Shown here in pieces: positions 1 through 7,309 of a DNA stretch of 63,122 nt. The stretch lies in NCBI GenBank assembly GCA_027067555.1, contig JAMOVU010000010.1, forward strand, positions 1-63,122. The letters are read 5' to 3'. The translations under genes and the position numbers were made by a program. Under the pieces are notes generated by a model that saw only the letters and a program-made list of their open reading frames with translations, was not told the DNA's origin and ran no database searches. The stretch's first letter is position 1, and each line of letters begins with the position of its first letter. This DNA is from Candidatus Aminicenantota bacterium. GTDB taxonomy: Bacteria > Acidobacteriota > Aminicenantia > JAMOAD01.

Positions 1-2
1 AT

Positions 3-137
3 TGGGTTAATCATTTTTTGGTAGAGGGAAAAGATGGCTTTGAAAGTGATCGTGAAAGAATATTAAACCTTGCTTTCAAATACAAAGATGGAAACAGCAG
101 TCAAAGAATATATGAGGAAATACTGAAGCTGATATAA
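3..137 (+). CDS. C-terminal end of a truncated gene
   Basis: An open frame runs from the left edge to a TAA at 135-137 and encodes about 44 residues ending in SSQRIYEEILKLI. The 5' part lies outside the window. The short tail resembles the end of nucleotide-sugar 2-epimerases or glycosyltransferases (a Gly-Asn/Ser, Arg-Ile, Glu-Ile-Leu pattern), but this is too little to name it. It is read in the same direction as the heptose genes, 86 nt upstream, so it may belong to the same surface-polysaccharide cluster. Confidence 0.5.
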   Translation, partial: WVNHFLVEGKDGFESDRERILNLAFKYKDGNSSQRIYEEILKLI

Positions 138-182
138 GTTGCCTTTATGAGATTTTATTATATGTTATCTTTTCTTTATTTA

Positions 183-191
183 TGTTAAAAT
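183..191 (+). promoter_or_regulatory. Extended -10 promoter candidate for the heptose operon
   Basis: TGT followed by TAAAAT at 186-191 forms an extended -10 element about 32 nt before hddA. No good -35 lies 16-18 bp upstream. A purine-rich ribosome site (GAGGAG, 211-216) follows, so the mRNA would carry a short leader. Confidence 0.4.
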
Positions 192-223
192 CAATTTATT
201 ATATAGTGTAGAGGAGAAAAATT

Positions 224-1252
224 ATGATATTCAGAAGTAAAGCTCCTTTAAGACTCGGGCTTGCGGGAGGCGGAACAGATGTGAGTCCGTACTCTGATCT
301 TTTCGGAGGGGCAATTCTAAACACAACAATAAGTATGTTTGCTTATGCTTCAATAGAGGAAAGGAATGATGGAAAGATAAAAATTCATTCAGTGGATAGG
401 AATGAGTCACTTTATCTTGACTCTATGGAAGAGTTAGAAAGAGATGGTGATGAATTTGATTTATTTATTGGGGTATACAATAGAATTGTCAGGGAATTTG
501 TAAAAAGGCCTCTTTCTTTTACAATTACTACATATGTTGATGCACCGCCTGGTTCGGGTTTAGGAAGTTCTTCTACCTTAGTAGTGGCAATTTTAGGGGC
601 ATTTGTTGAGTGGTTAAACCTTCCTCTTGGAGATTATGATATTGCTAATCTTGCGTATGAGATAGAGCGTTTGGATCTTGGGTTTGAAGGTGGAAAGCAA
701 GATCATTATGCTGCAACCTTTGGTGGATTTAATTTTATGGAATTTTATTCTGATAATAAAGTTATAGTAAATCCCCTTAGAATAAAACCAAATGTTATTA
801 ATGAGCTTCAATTTAATACGGTATTATATTTTACAGGGATGAGCAGGCTTTCCTCTGATATAATAAAATCTCAAATAATGAATGTGAAGAAGAGAAATAC
901 TGAGTCTGTCGAAGCAATGCACAATTTAAAGAAGCAAGCAATTATGATGAAAGAAGCAATTTTGAAGGGAGAGCTTGAGAAGATAGGCGAGATATTGGAC
1001 TATGGATGGCAATATAAGAAAAAAATGTCTGAAAAAATTACAAATCAAAAGATAGAGGAGATTTATGAAGTTGCAATAAAGGCCGGAGCGACGGGTGGTA
1101 AGATATCCGGTGCTGGGGGTGGTGGTTTTATGATTTTCTATTGTCCCGGAAATTCAAGGTACAATGTTATTGAAACATTAAAAAAAGAATTTGGCGGGGA
1201 ATTCAGAAGGTTTAAATTCACGAAGTATGGTCTTGAAACATGGAGAATTTAA
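224..1252 (+). CDS. hddA: D-glycero-alpha-D-manno-heptose 7-phosphate kinase (HddA-like GHMP kinase)
   Basis: This GHMP-family kinase phosphorylates D-glycero-D-manno-heptose 7-phosphate at C1 in nucleotide-activated heptose synthesis. The 342 residues carry all three family motifs: the N-terminal RLGLAGGGTDV, the ATP-binding PPGSGLGSSST near residues 107-117, and the C-terminal glycine-rich KISGAGGGGF near 292-301. The ATG at 224 follows GAGGAG at good spacing. It is the first of four contiguous heptose genes, and its stop overlaps the gmhA start by one base. The HddA rather than HldE route is inferred because kinase, isomerase, phosphatase and nucleotidyltransferase are separate genes. A related sugar-1-kinase specificity is less likely in this context. 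Confidence 0.9.
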   Translation: MIFRSKAPLRLGLAGGGTDVSPYSDLFGGAILNTTISMFAYASIEERNDGKIKIHSVDRNESLYLDSMEELERDGDEFDLFIGVYNRIVREFVKRPLSFTITTYVDAPPGSGLGSSSTLVVAILGAFVEWLNLPLGDYDIANLAYEIERLDLGFEGGKQDHYAATFGGFNFMEFYSDNKVIVNPLRIKPNVINELQFNTVLYFTGMSRLSSDIIKSQIMNVKKRNTESVEAMHNLKKQAIMMKEAILKGELEKIGEILDYGWQYKKKMSEKITNQKIEEIYEVAIKAGATGGKISGAGGGGFMIFYCPGNSRYNVIETLKKEFGGEFRRFKFTKYGLETWRI

Positions 1253-1827
1253 TGGAAGAAAAGATAAGAAAAATTATTAATGAATCGGGATTACTTAAAG
1301 AAAAGATATTGAAGGATGATGTTTTTATAAGCAAAATCAAAGCTGTTGTGGGAGAAATGATAAAAGCTTTTAAAAAAGAGAAAAAGGTACTTATTGCAGG
1401 AAACGGCGGCAGTGCAGCTGATGCTCAACATATAGCAGCTGAATTATCCGGAAAGTTTAGGATTGACAGACCTCCTTTGAATGCAGAAGCTTTGCATGTA
1501 AACACATCATTTCTAACCGCTGTTGCAAATGATTATTCTTATGACGAGGTTTTTGCAAGGCTCATAGATGCAAAAGGTAGTGAAGGTGATATTTTTATAG
1601 GGATTTCAACATCGGGTAAATCTTCCAATATAATAAAAGCTTTGGAAAGAGCTAAATCAAAAAAGATGATTACTGTCGGTTTTACGGGGGAAAATACGAA
1701 AGAGTTTGAGCCTTTTTGTGATTTTATATTAAATGTTCCTTCAAAGGATACACCAAGAATTCAGGAAGTGCATATTTTATTAGGTCATATTATTTGCGAA
1801 TTAGTCGAAGAAAGCTTTTTTTCATGA
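1252..1827 (+). CDS. gmhA: Phosphoheptose isomerase (GmhA)
   Basis: GmhA isomerises sedoheptulose 7-phosphate to D-glycero-D-manno-heptose 7-phosphate, the first step of LPS heptose synthesis. The protein is a single SIS domain of 191 residues with the family signature GNGGSAADAQHIAAELSGKF and the STSGKSSN phosphosugar loop. The late helix retains QEVHILLGHIICE, with the conserved Glu and His. I chose the ATG at 1252, which overlaps the hddA TAA by one base; an in-frame ATG at 1240 would add four residues. The end overlaps the next gene in an ATGA arrangement, which indicates translational coupling in the heptose operon. Confidence 0.92.
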   Translation: MEEKIRKIINESGLLKEKILKDDVFISKIKAVVGEMIKAFKKEKKVLIAGNGGSAADAQHIAAELSGKFRIDRPPLNAEALHVNTSFLTAVANDYSYDEVFARLIDAKGSEGDIFIGISTSGKSSNIIKALERAKSKKMITVGFTGENTKEFEPFCDFILNVPSKDTPRIQEVHILLGHIICELVEESFFS

Positions 1828-2525
1828 TAAAAGAAGCAATAGTGTTAGCAGGAGGTTTGGGTACAAGACTCGGGGGAGTGATTAAGGATATCCCAAAGCC
1901 AATGGCACCTATCGGTGAAAAACCCTTTCTTGAATTTATTCTTGATTACTTGAATTTCAGTGAAATAAAAAGGATAGTAATCTCTGTTGGGTACAAAAAA
2001 GAAGTAATAATTAATTATTTTGCTAATTCTTATAAAAATTCTGAAATAATTTATTCTGAAGAAGATACTCCTTTAGGAACAGGCGGGGCAATTCTAAAAG
2101 CTTTTGAATTAATTGAGGGAGAGAGGAGCTTTGTTTTGAACGGAGATACATTCTTTATGATAAGTTTAAAAGCCCTTTATGAATTTCACATAAAAAAGAA
2201 GGCAGAGATTTCCATTGCTTTAAAAAGAAATGAGTTTAAAGACAAGAGATACGGGAATGTTTTAGTTTCGGAGGAGGGGAAAATTATTAATTTTGAAGAA
2301 AAAAGCAATGAGAGTGCTTTATTCAATGGTGGTGTTTATTTGATAAACAAAAGAGTTTTTAGTAATTTGAATTTTCCAAGTAAGTTTTCTTTTGAAAAAG
2401 ATTTTTTGGAAAAAAAAGTTAATGAGTTTGATATTTTCGGAAAAGCTTTTAATAATTATTTTATTGATATAGGAATTCCTGAGGATTATGAAAAAGCTAA
2501 AAGAGAGATTAGCAAATTTGCTTGA
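1824..2525 (+). CDS. hddC: D-glycero-alpha-D-manno-heptose 1-phosphate guanylyltransferase-like nucleotidyltransferase (HddC)
   Basis: This is a nucleotidyltransferase of the sugar-1-phosphate family. The N-terminal AIVLAGGLGTRLGG is the nucleotide-binding loop, followed by DIPKPMAPIGEKPFLE; LNGDTFF near residue 107 is the metal-binding Asp motif. The start at 1824 lies inside the gmhA stop (ATGA overlap), giving 233 residues, the normal length for HddC. In the GDP-heptose route it activates D,D-heptose 1-phosphate. Neighbouring HddA, GmhA and GmhB support that role. A mannose or glucose 1-phosphate nucleotidyltransferase cannot be excluded from sequence alone, and whether the donor is GTP or ATP is unresolved. 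Confidence 0.82.
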   Translation: MIKEAIVLAGGLGTRLGGVIKDIPKPMAPIGEKPFLEFILDYLNFSEIKRIVISVGYKKEVIINYFANSYKNSEIIYSEEDTPLGTGGAILKAFELIEGERSFVLNGDTFFMISLKALYEFHIKKKAEISIALKRNEFKDKRYGNVLVSEEGKIINFEEKSNESALFNGGVYLINKRVFSNLNFPSKFSFEKDFLEKKVNEFDIFGKAFNNYFIDIGIPEDYEKAKREISKFA

Positions 2526-3069
2526 AAGTGAAACTCCTTCGCTTTTTCTTGATAGGGATGGAGTTATAAATATAAAAAAAGAGTTGGATTATGTAAGAAA
2601 CTGGGATGAATTCAGATTCATTCCTGGTGTTATAGAAGCATTGAGATTTTTATCCGAAATTTTTAAAAGAATTATTATAGTTACGAACCAGAGGGGCGTT
2701 GGAAGAGGTTTTATGACAGAAGATGATCTTAAAGATATCCATGATAAAATGCTAAAAATATTTGCAGAAAATTCCGTAAGAGTGGATAAGGTTTACTCAT
2801 GTACTTGCGATCCTGAGAAAGATCCTGACTGTTATTGCAGAAAACCATCTCCCAGGATGGCTTATTTAGCTAAGGATGATTTTCCTGAAATTGAATTTGC
2901 AAATTCTGTTATGGTGGGGGATAGTCCGAAAGATGTGGAATTTGGAAAAAAATTGGGAATGGTCACTGTTCTTTTGGGAAATAATAAAGAACCAGAAGCT
3001 GACTACATTTTTTCAGATCTTTTTGAATTTGCCGAATATGTAAAGTTGGTTTTGGGGAGGAAAGGTTGA
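2488..3069 (+). CDS. gmhB: D-glycero-D-manno-heptose 1,7-bisphosphate 7-phosphatase (GmhB)
   Basis: A HAD-superfamily histidinol-phosphatase-type enzyme that removes the 7-phosphate from heptose 1,7-bisphosphate. Visible motifs are FLDRDGVIN with the catalytic Asp pair, VTNQRGVGRG, the zinc-binding CTCDPEKDPDCYCRKPSP with four Cys, and MVGDSPKDVEFG with the metal-binding acidic residue. At 193 residues it has the standard length. The ATG at 2488 overlaps the end of hddC by 38 bp and is preceded by TGAGGA, so coupling is likely. It completes the four-enzyme heptose activation set in this operon. Confidence 0.9.
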   Translation: MKKLKERLANLLESETPSLFLDRDGVINIKKELDYVRNWDEFRFIPGVIEALRFLSEIFKRIIIVTNQRGVGRGFMTEDDLKDIHDKMLKIFAENSVRVDKVYSCTCDPEKDPDCYCRKPSPRMAYLAKDDFPEIEFANSVMVGDSPKDVEFGKKLGMVTVLLGNNKEPEADYIFSDLFEFAEYVKLVLGRKG

Positions 3070-3090
3070 ATTTTGTTAATACAATAATTG

Positions 3091-3099
3091 TGGTAAAAT
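3091..3099 (+). promoter_or_regulatory. Extended -10 promoter, probably leaderless
   Basis: TGG followed by TAAAAT (3094-3099) lies 6 nt before the ATG at 3106, and no ribosome binding site follows. A start of transcription 7 nt after the -10 would fall on the ATG itself. The -35 is poor, but the TG extension partly compensates. Confidence 0.35.
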
Positions 3100-3105
3100 T
3101 TGTTA

Positions 3106-4482
3106 ATGAGTAATCTTGCTATTATACTTGCAGGTGGTTCTGGATCAAGGCTTAAGCAGGAGACTCCCAAGCAATTTTTGAAATTAGCAGGTAAGCTTAT
3201 TATAGAACATACAATTGAGAAATTTGAAAATCACGAAGATATAGATGCTGTTTATATTGTGACCAATCCTATGTATTATGAAAAAACTATTGAGATTATT
3301 GAAAAAAATAATTATAAAAAAGTCAGGAAAATTTTAAAAGGGGGGAAAACAAGACAGGAATCTTCCTACATTGGAATTTCCGCTGCCTCCGATGAATTTG
3401 AAAATGTGCTTATTCATGATGCTGTACGCCCTTTTCTTTCAAAAGAGATTATTGATAATATAATAGAAAAATTAAATGATTTTAGTGCCATAGATGTTGC
3501 AATCCCTTCTCCTGACACTATTATAAAAATAAATGATAAGAATATAGTAAAGGATATCCCGGAAAGAAAGTATTTGAGAAGGGGGCAGACTCCTCAGGCT
3601 TTTAAGCTTCAGCTTATAAAAAAAGCTCATGATCTTGCGATTAAAGATAATTTTTTAAATGCTACAGATGATTGTTCTCTGGTTTTAAAATACGGACTTT
3701 CGGAAATTTATGTTGTTGATGGCTCAGATTTTAATATTAAAATAACCTATCCTATAGATATTCACATTGCTGACAAGATTTTTCAGGTTAAAAACAGAAC
3801 TCTTCTTAATTTTAATCAAAATGAATTAGCCTCTGTCCTGAAAAATAAAATTATAGTTGTTTTCGGTGGAAGTAGTGGGATAGGGGAGGCAATTGTAAAG
3901 ATAGCTAAGGAATACGGAGCAAAGGCTTACTCATTTTCAAGAAAAAACGGAGTTGACATAAGGAATTATGAGAGTGTTAAGAGTGCACTTTTATCAGTTA
4001 AAAAGAAAGAAGGAAGAATAGATTCTATTGTTGTTTCCGCAGGTGTTTTGGAGTTCGGTTTCATAGAGACTGTTGATTTGAAAATCATTGAGGATATGGC
4101 AATTGTAAATTATCTTGGAAGTATTTATGTGGCAAAGGCATCTGTTGAATTTTTAAAAGAAACAAAAGGGAGCCTGATTTTCTTTGCTTCGAGCTCATAT
4201 ACGAGGGGTAGGGCAGGATATTCGGTTTACTCTTCCTCAAAGGCAGCAATTGTTAACTTTGCACAGGCAATAGCGGATGAATTCTCAAAAGATGGAATAA
4301 AGGTGAATATAATAAACCCCGAAAGAGCCGCCACTCCAATGAGATTTAAGACTTTTGGAAAAGAGGATAAAAACACACTTCTTTCACCGGAATTTATTGC
4401 GATAAACACTTTAAACATAATGTTTAAGGAAATTACAGGACAAGTTTTTGACATAAGAGTTATTGATGAAAAGGGGAATTAG
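3106..4482 (+). CDS. Bifunctional cytidylyltransferase / short-chain reductase (Bcs1-like CDP-ribitol synthase)
   Basis: Two fused domains. Residues 1 to about 230 form an IspD/TarI-type cytidylyltransferase: AIILAGGSGSRL, QETPKQFL, HDAVRPF and the later ATDDCSLV are visible. Residues from about 245 form a short-chain dehydrogenase with GGSSGIGEAI and a YSSSK active site. The order and 458-residue size match Haemophilus Bcs1/Acs1, which reduces ribulose 5-phosphate and makes CDP-ribitol. I infer the same role here, feeding a ribitol-phosphate-containing surface polymer. I used the ATG at 3106; a TTG at 3100 is in frame. No ribosome site is visible. A stand-alone IspD role is less likely because of the reductase fusion and the polysaccharide context. 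Confidence 0.82.
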   Translation: MSNLAIILAGGSGSRLKQETPKQFLKLAGKLIIEHTIEKFENHEDIDAVYIVTNPMYYEKTIEIIEKNNYKKVRKILKGGKTRQESSYIGISAASDEFENVLIHDAVRPFLSKEIIDNIIEKLNDFSAIDVAIPSPDTIIKINDKNIVKDIPERKYLRRGQTPQAFKLQLIKKAHDLAIKDNFLNATDDCSLVLKYGLSEIYVVDGSDFNIKITYPIDIHIADKIFQVKNRTLLNFNQNELASVLKNKIIVVFGGSSGIGEAIVKIAKEYGAKAYSFSRKNGVDIRNYESVKSALLSVKKKEGRIDSIVVSAGVLEFGFIETVDLKIIEDMAIVNYLGSIYVAKASVEFLKETKGSLIFFASSSYTRGRAGYSVYSSSKAAIVNFAQAIADEFSKDGIKVNIINPERAATPMRFKTFGKEDKNTLLSPEFIAINTLNIMFKEITGQVFDIRVIDEKGN

Positions 4483-4495
4483 AAGCTCATAGAAC

Positions 4496-4556
4496 ACGAG
4501 TATTTTCACCTGTATCCCAAAAAACTGACGAGTATTTTTGACAATGGGTGAAAATA
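4496..4556. repeat. Direct and inverted repeats upstream of the DUF4143 gene
   Basis: ACGAGTATTTT occurs at 4496-4506 and again at 4528-4538. TATTTTCACC at 4501-4510 is the reverse complement of GGTGAAAATA at 4547-4556, which sits in the promoter spacer. The arrangement looks like a pair of regulator sites or a foldback in the intergenic DNA. Confidence 0.45.
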
Positions 4557-4566
4557 GTAGTATATT
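4538..4566 (+). promoter_or_regulatory. Strong vegetative promoter, leaderless
   Basis: A perfect TTGACA (4538-4543), a 17-bp spacer and TATATT (4561-4566). Only five bases separate the -10 from the ATG at 4572, so transcription should begin at or next to the start codon. Confidence 0.75.
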
Positions 4567-4571
4567 AAGAT

Positions 4572-5687
4572 ATGATAAGAAGGTATTTGTATGATCAGGT
4601 TAAAACAGACTTGAAAAAGAAAATGGTTTTTATTGCAGGACCGAGACAGGTTGGAAAAACCACATTTTCCAAAGATGTTATAAGTGATGATGGAAGATAC
4701 TTGAATTGGGATATTCCGGAAGACAGAGAAATTATTTTAAATAATGAAATTCCTCTGGAAGAAAAGATTGTATTTGATGAAATTCATAAATATAAAGGTT
4801 GGCGGGGATATTTAAAAGGGATTTTTGATAAGTACGGGAATAAAAAGAAAATTCTTGTAGTAGGGAGTGCAAAACTTGATTTTTACAGATACGGAGGGGA
4901 TTCTCTTCAGGGTAGGTACTTTTTTTTCAGATTGCATCCGTTTTCTGTTGCCGAACTAAAAATAAGAGATAAGGATAAATTTGAAAAATTGTTGAAGTTG
5001 GGAGGGTTTCCCGAACCATTTTTAAGTGATTCGGAAACAGAAGCAAAGAGATGGGCAAGGGAGTATCGTAGCAGATTAATATATGAGGAAATTGAAAGTC
5101 TTGAAAATATCTCGGATATATCTAAGATGGAGCTTTTGGTATTAAGGCTTCCGGATTTAATAGGCTCTCCGCTTTCAGTAAATTCATTAAGAGAGGATTT
5201 GCAGGTTTCCCATAAGACTGTTTTAAGATACCTTGAAATATTGGAAAGACTTTATCTTATTTTTAGTATTCCCCCTTTTGGCTCTCCTTTGATAAGAGCT
5301 GTTAAAAAGGAAAAAAAGTATTATTTTTACAATTGGTCGGTTTTGTCCGAAAATTTACCAACAGCTTTTGAAAATATGGTTGCCTCTCATCTTTTAAAAT
5401 GGATACATTTTGAGCAGGATACCAGGGGAAGAGATCTGGAATTAAGATATTTCAGAGATGTTGAGGGAAGGGAAGTGGATTTTGTTATTACAGAAAGATT
5501 AAAGCCTGTTCGTTTTGTAGAGGTTAAGTGGCGGGATAGGAAAACCTCCAAAAATTTGAAATATTTGAAGAAAAAATTTCCTGATGTTCAAGCGATTCAG
5601 GTAATAGGTGAAAAAAGTTTTTCAACTGAGACCAAAGAAGGAATTTTGAAAAAATCTGCCATTGAATTTTTATCAGAACTTGTTTGA
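4572..5687 (+). CDS. AAA_14 / DUF4143 family ATPase
   Basis: A 371-residue ATPase of the AAA_14 plus DUF4143 family. The N-terminus has Walker A in AGPRQVGKTTFSK (near residues 22-34) and a Walker B-like KIVFDEIHKYKGWRGYLKG near 66-84. LPDLIGSPLSVNSLREDL and HKTVLRYLEILERLYLIF form the winged-helix part typical of DUF4143, and the C-terminus holds a restriction-endonuclease-like stretch (REVDFVITE, RFVEVKWRD). Members are widespread and often transferred, but their cellular function is not settled. It stands alone, with a promoter directly at its start codon and no ribosome site. Confidence 0.85.
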   Translation: MIRRYLYDQVKTDLKKKMVFIAGPRQVGKTTFSKDVISDDGRYLNWDIPEDREIILNNEIPLEEKIVFDEIHKYKGWRGYLKGIFDKYGNKKKILVVGSAKLDFYRYGGDSLQGRYFFFRLHPFSVAELKIRDKDKFEKLLKLGGFPEPFLSDSETEAKRWAREYRSRLIYEEIESLENISDISKMELLVLRLPDLIGSPLSVNSLREDLQVSHKTVLRYLEILERLYLIFSIPPFGSPLIRAVKKEKKYYFYNWSVLSENLPTAFENMVASHLLKWIHFEQDTRGRDLELRYFRDVEGREVDFVITERLKPVRFVEVKWRDRKTSKNLKYLKKKFPDVQAIQVIGEKSFSTETKEGILKKSAIEFLSELV

Positions 5688-5724
5688 TTATAGAGATTAA
5701 GTTTTAGAGCTGATTTTAGTATTT

Positions 5725-6885
5725 TTAAAAATAAATGCCTGCAAAACTTACCATTGACCCTCCACTTTCATCAATGGTAAATCTATAGTCAATTAATTCA
5801 CCTTTTTCCTTCTTTACTAATTTTAGAAGAGTGTAAATCGGTCCCATACCGCAAATATTTGTGAAATTTTTGTTTTCTATTAGTTTATTTATAAAATCAT
5901 CAGGCTTTTTCTCAATTGCCAGATCTAAAACTTCTTTGTCATAATTTACTGTTTCTTCCCTTTTTTCAATTGCAGGAAAGGGATCTCCGAATTGAATCCC
6001 TCTATGGCTCAGGTCAGAAGCTGCTATCAAAAATATATCATCATTTAAAAGCTCTTTTAACCAATCTATAAATTCACTGTGTTTTCTTCCGTCTAAAAAT
6101 GAAGGTGCGAGTATGGGTAAAATCGTGAAATCTTCAAAAAGCTCTGCCAAGATATTGACCTGAAACTCGATTGAATGTTCGTATTTATGTGCAATTGAAT
6201 CCTCAAAGTATTTTTCACCGAATCTGTTTTTTAGATTTTCAATAAACTCTCTGTCATACTGTACCAATTTCCCTGTTGGTGTTTCAAAATCTTTTTCGGC
6301 CACAATGAACTCATCTTTAAACATAGTATGATTTGTTCCGAGGATTATGAATCTTTTAAAATTTTTATTTATTAGCCCCGAATAAACCTTGACATAGCTC
6401 TCTTTTCCTCTAAAATAGTCTATATGGGGACTTATTATGCCCTGTTCAGGCTGTTTCTTATTTTTGTATGATTTTACCTCTTTTATAAAATCTTTAAAGA
6501 ATTCCTTCCCCTTTTCGTCCTCTAAAAAAAAAGTATCATTAAGTTTTCTCACTTTTTCCTTTTTAAACTTCTCCTTTTCATCATTTAATTTTTTTCTGAA
6601 TCTTACATTATCAAGGAGATAATTTTGGTCAAAGAAAGAAATAATCTCCTTTACAAAGTTTGTAGGAAGTTCCCTTCTGAATCTAAAATAAAAATTATCC
6701 TGTAAATCTCTCATAGGGGTTACCCCATTAAAAAAATAAATAATAAAGGCGACTTCCTCTTTTATAAAGAATTCATTGGAAAAACCGAGAGGATCTCTTA
6801 TAACAAACCCTTTTTCACCATTTACTATTGCGGGAAAACTCTCAAATTGTCTCAATGCAGGAAGTGGCATTGGATTATTTATCAC
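5725..6885 (-). CDS. Memo-like protein (AmmeMemoRadiSam system protein B)
   Basis: The C-terminal 235 residues match the Memo family: SPHIDYFRG (about 152-160), LGTNHT near 180 and ICGMGPIY near 346 supply the two His and one Cys of the predicted metal site. The roughly 130-residue N-terminal part contains a winged-helix-like segment and a charged linker, as in some bacterial members. Memo proteins are structurally related to extradiol dioxygenases, and their bacterial role is unclear. The usual partners, an AMMECR1 protein and a radical SAM protein, are not in the window. The start is either GTG 6885 or ATG 6870; neither has a ribosome site, and TTGTAT-N17-TAAATA five bases before 6870 hints at a leaderless start there. 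It converges with the DUF4143 gene. Confidence 0.85.
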   Translation of the reverse strand: MINNPMPLPALRQFESFPAIVNGEKGFVIRDPLGFSNEFFIKEEVAFIIYFFNGVTPMRDLQDNFYFRFRRELPTNFVKEIISFFDQNYLLDNVRFRKKLNDEKEKFKKEKVRKLNDTFFLEDEKGKEFFKDFIKEVKSYKNKKQPEQGIISPHIDYFRGKESYVKVYSGLINKNFKRFIILGTNHTMFKDEFIVAEKDFETPTGKLVQYDREFIENLKNRFGEKYFEDSIAHKYEHSIEFQVNILAELFEDFTILPILAPSFLDGRKHSEFIDWLKELLNDDIFLIAASDLSHRGIQFGDPFPAIEKREETVNYDKEVLDLAIEKKPDDFINKLIENKNFTNICGMGPIYTLLKLVKKEKGELIDYRFTIDESGGSMVSFAGIYF

Positions 6886-6940
6886 AAAATAAAATAAAAT
6901 ACAAGGAGAGTATCTTTTGTAAGGTTAATCTGGGGAGTAA

Positions 6941-7294
6941 TTATTCTACTCTTCCGAAATCATCCTCAATTCTCACAACATCATCAAGTTCAGGTGTTGA
7001 AACTTCAAGAATGTGGCTGTCTTCAAGTGCTTCCACTCTGTGTTTTGTGTATGGCTTAAAGTGTATTGACTCCTCTTTTGTTAGTATTATTTCTTTCTTT
7101 TCTCCATCTATTTCTGTTATTATTTTTACCTTCCCGCTGAAAAGGTACATTGTTTCATCTTTTTTTTCGTGATACTGATAACTCAGTCTACTTCCTTTTT
7201 TAACGAATAATATTTTGCCTGCATACTTATCTGTGTGAGCGTAGAGAATTTCATATCCCCAGGGTTTTTCGATTTTCTTAATTTTATTGAGCAT
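6941..7294 (-). CDS. Cupin, phosphomannose isomerase type II-like
   Basis: A 117-residue single cupin domain. It starts with KPWGYEILYAHTDKYAGK, the signature of the type II phosphomannose isomerase / mannose-6-phosphate cupin group, followed by LSYQYHEKKDETMYLFSG (metal His and Glu) and HFKPYTKHRVEA (second metal His). The ATG at 7294 has AAGGAGA six bases upstream. It is the last gene of the long PTS/rpoN operon, 15 bp after ptsI. It may isomerise or bind a phosphosugar, or act as a sugar-sensing cupin. The substrate is not deducible. Confidence 0.8.
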   Translation of the reverse strand: MLNKIKKIEKPWGYEILYAHTDKYAGKILFVKKGSRLSYQYHEKKDETMYLFSGKVKIITEIDGEKKEIILTKEESIHFKPYTKHRVEALEDSHILEVSTPELDDVVRIEDDFGRVE

Positions 7295-7309
7295 TTTCAA
7301 TCTCCTTTA

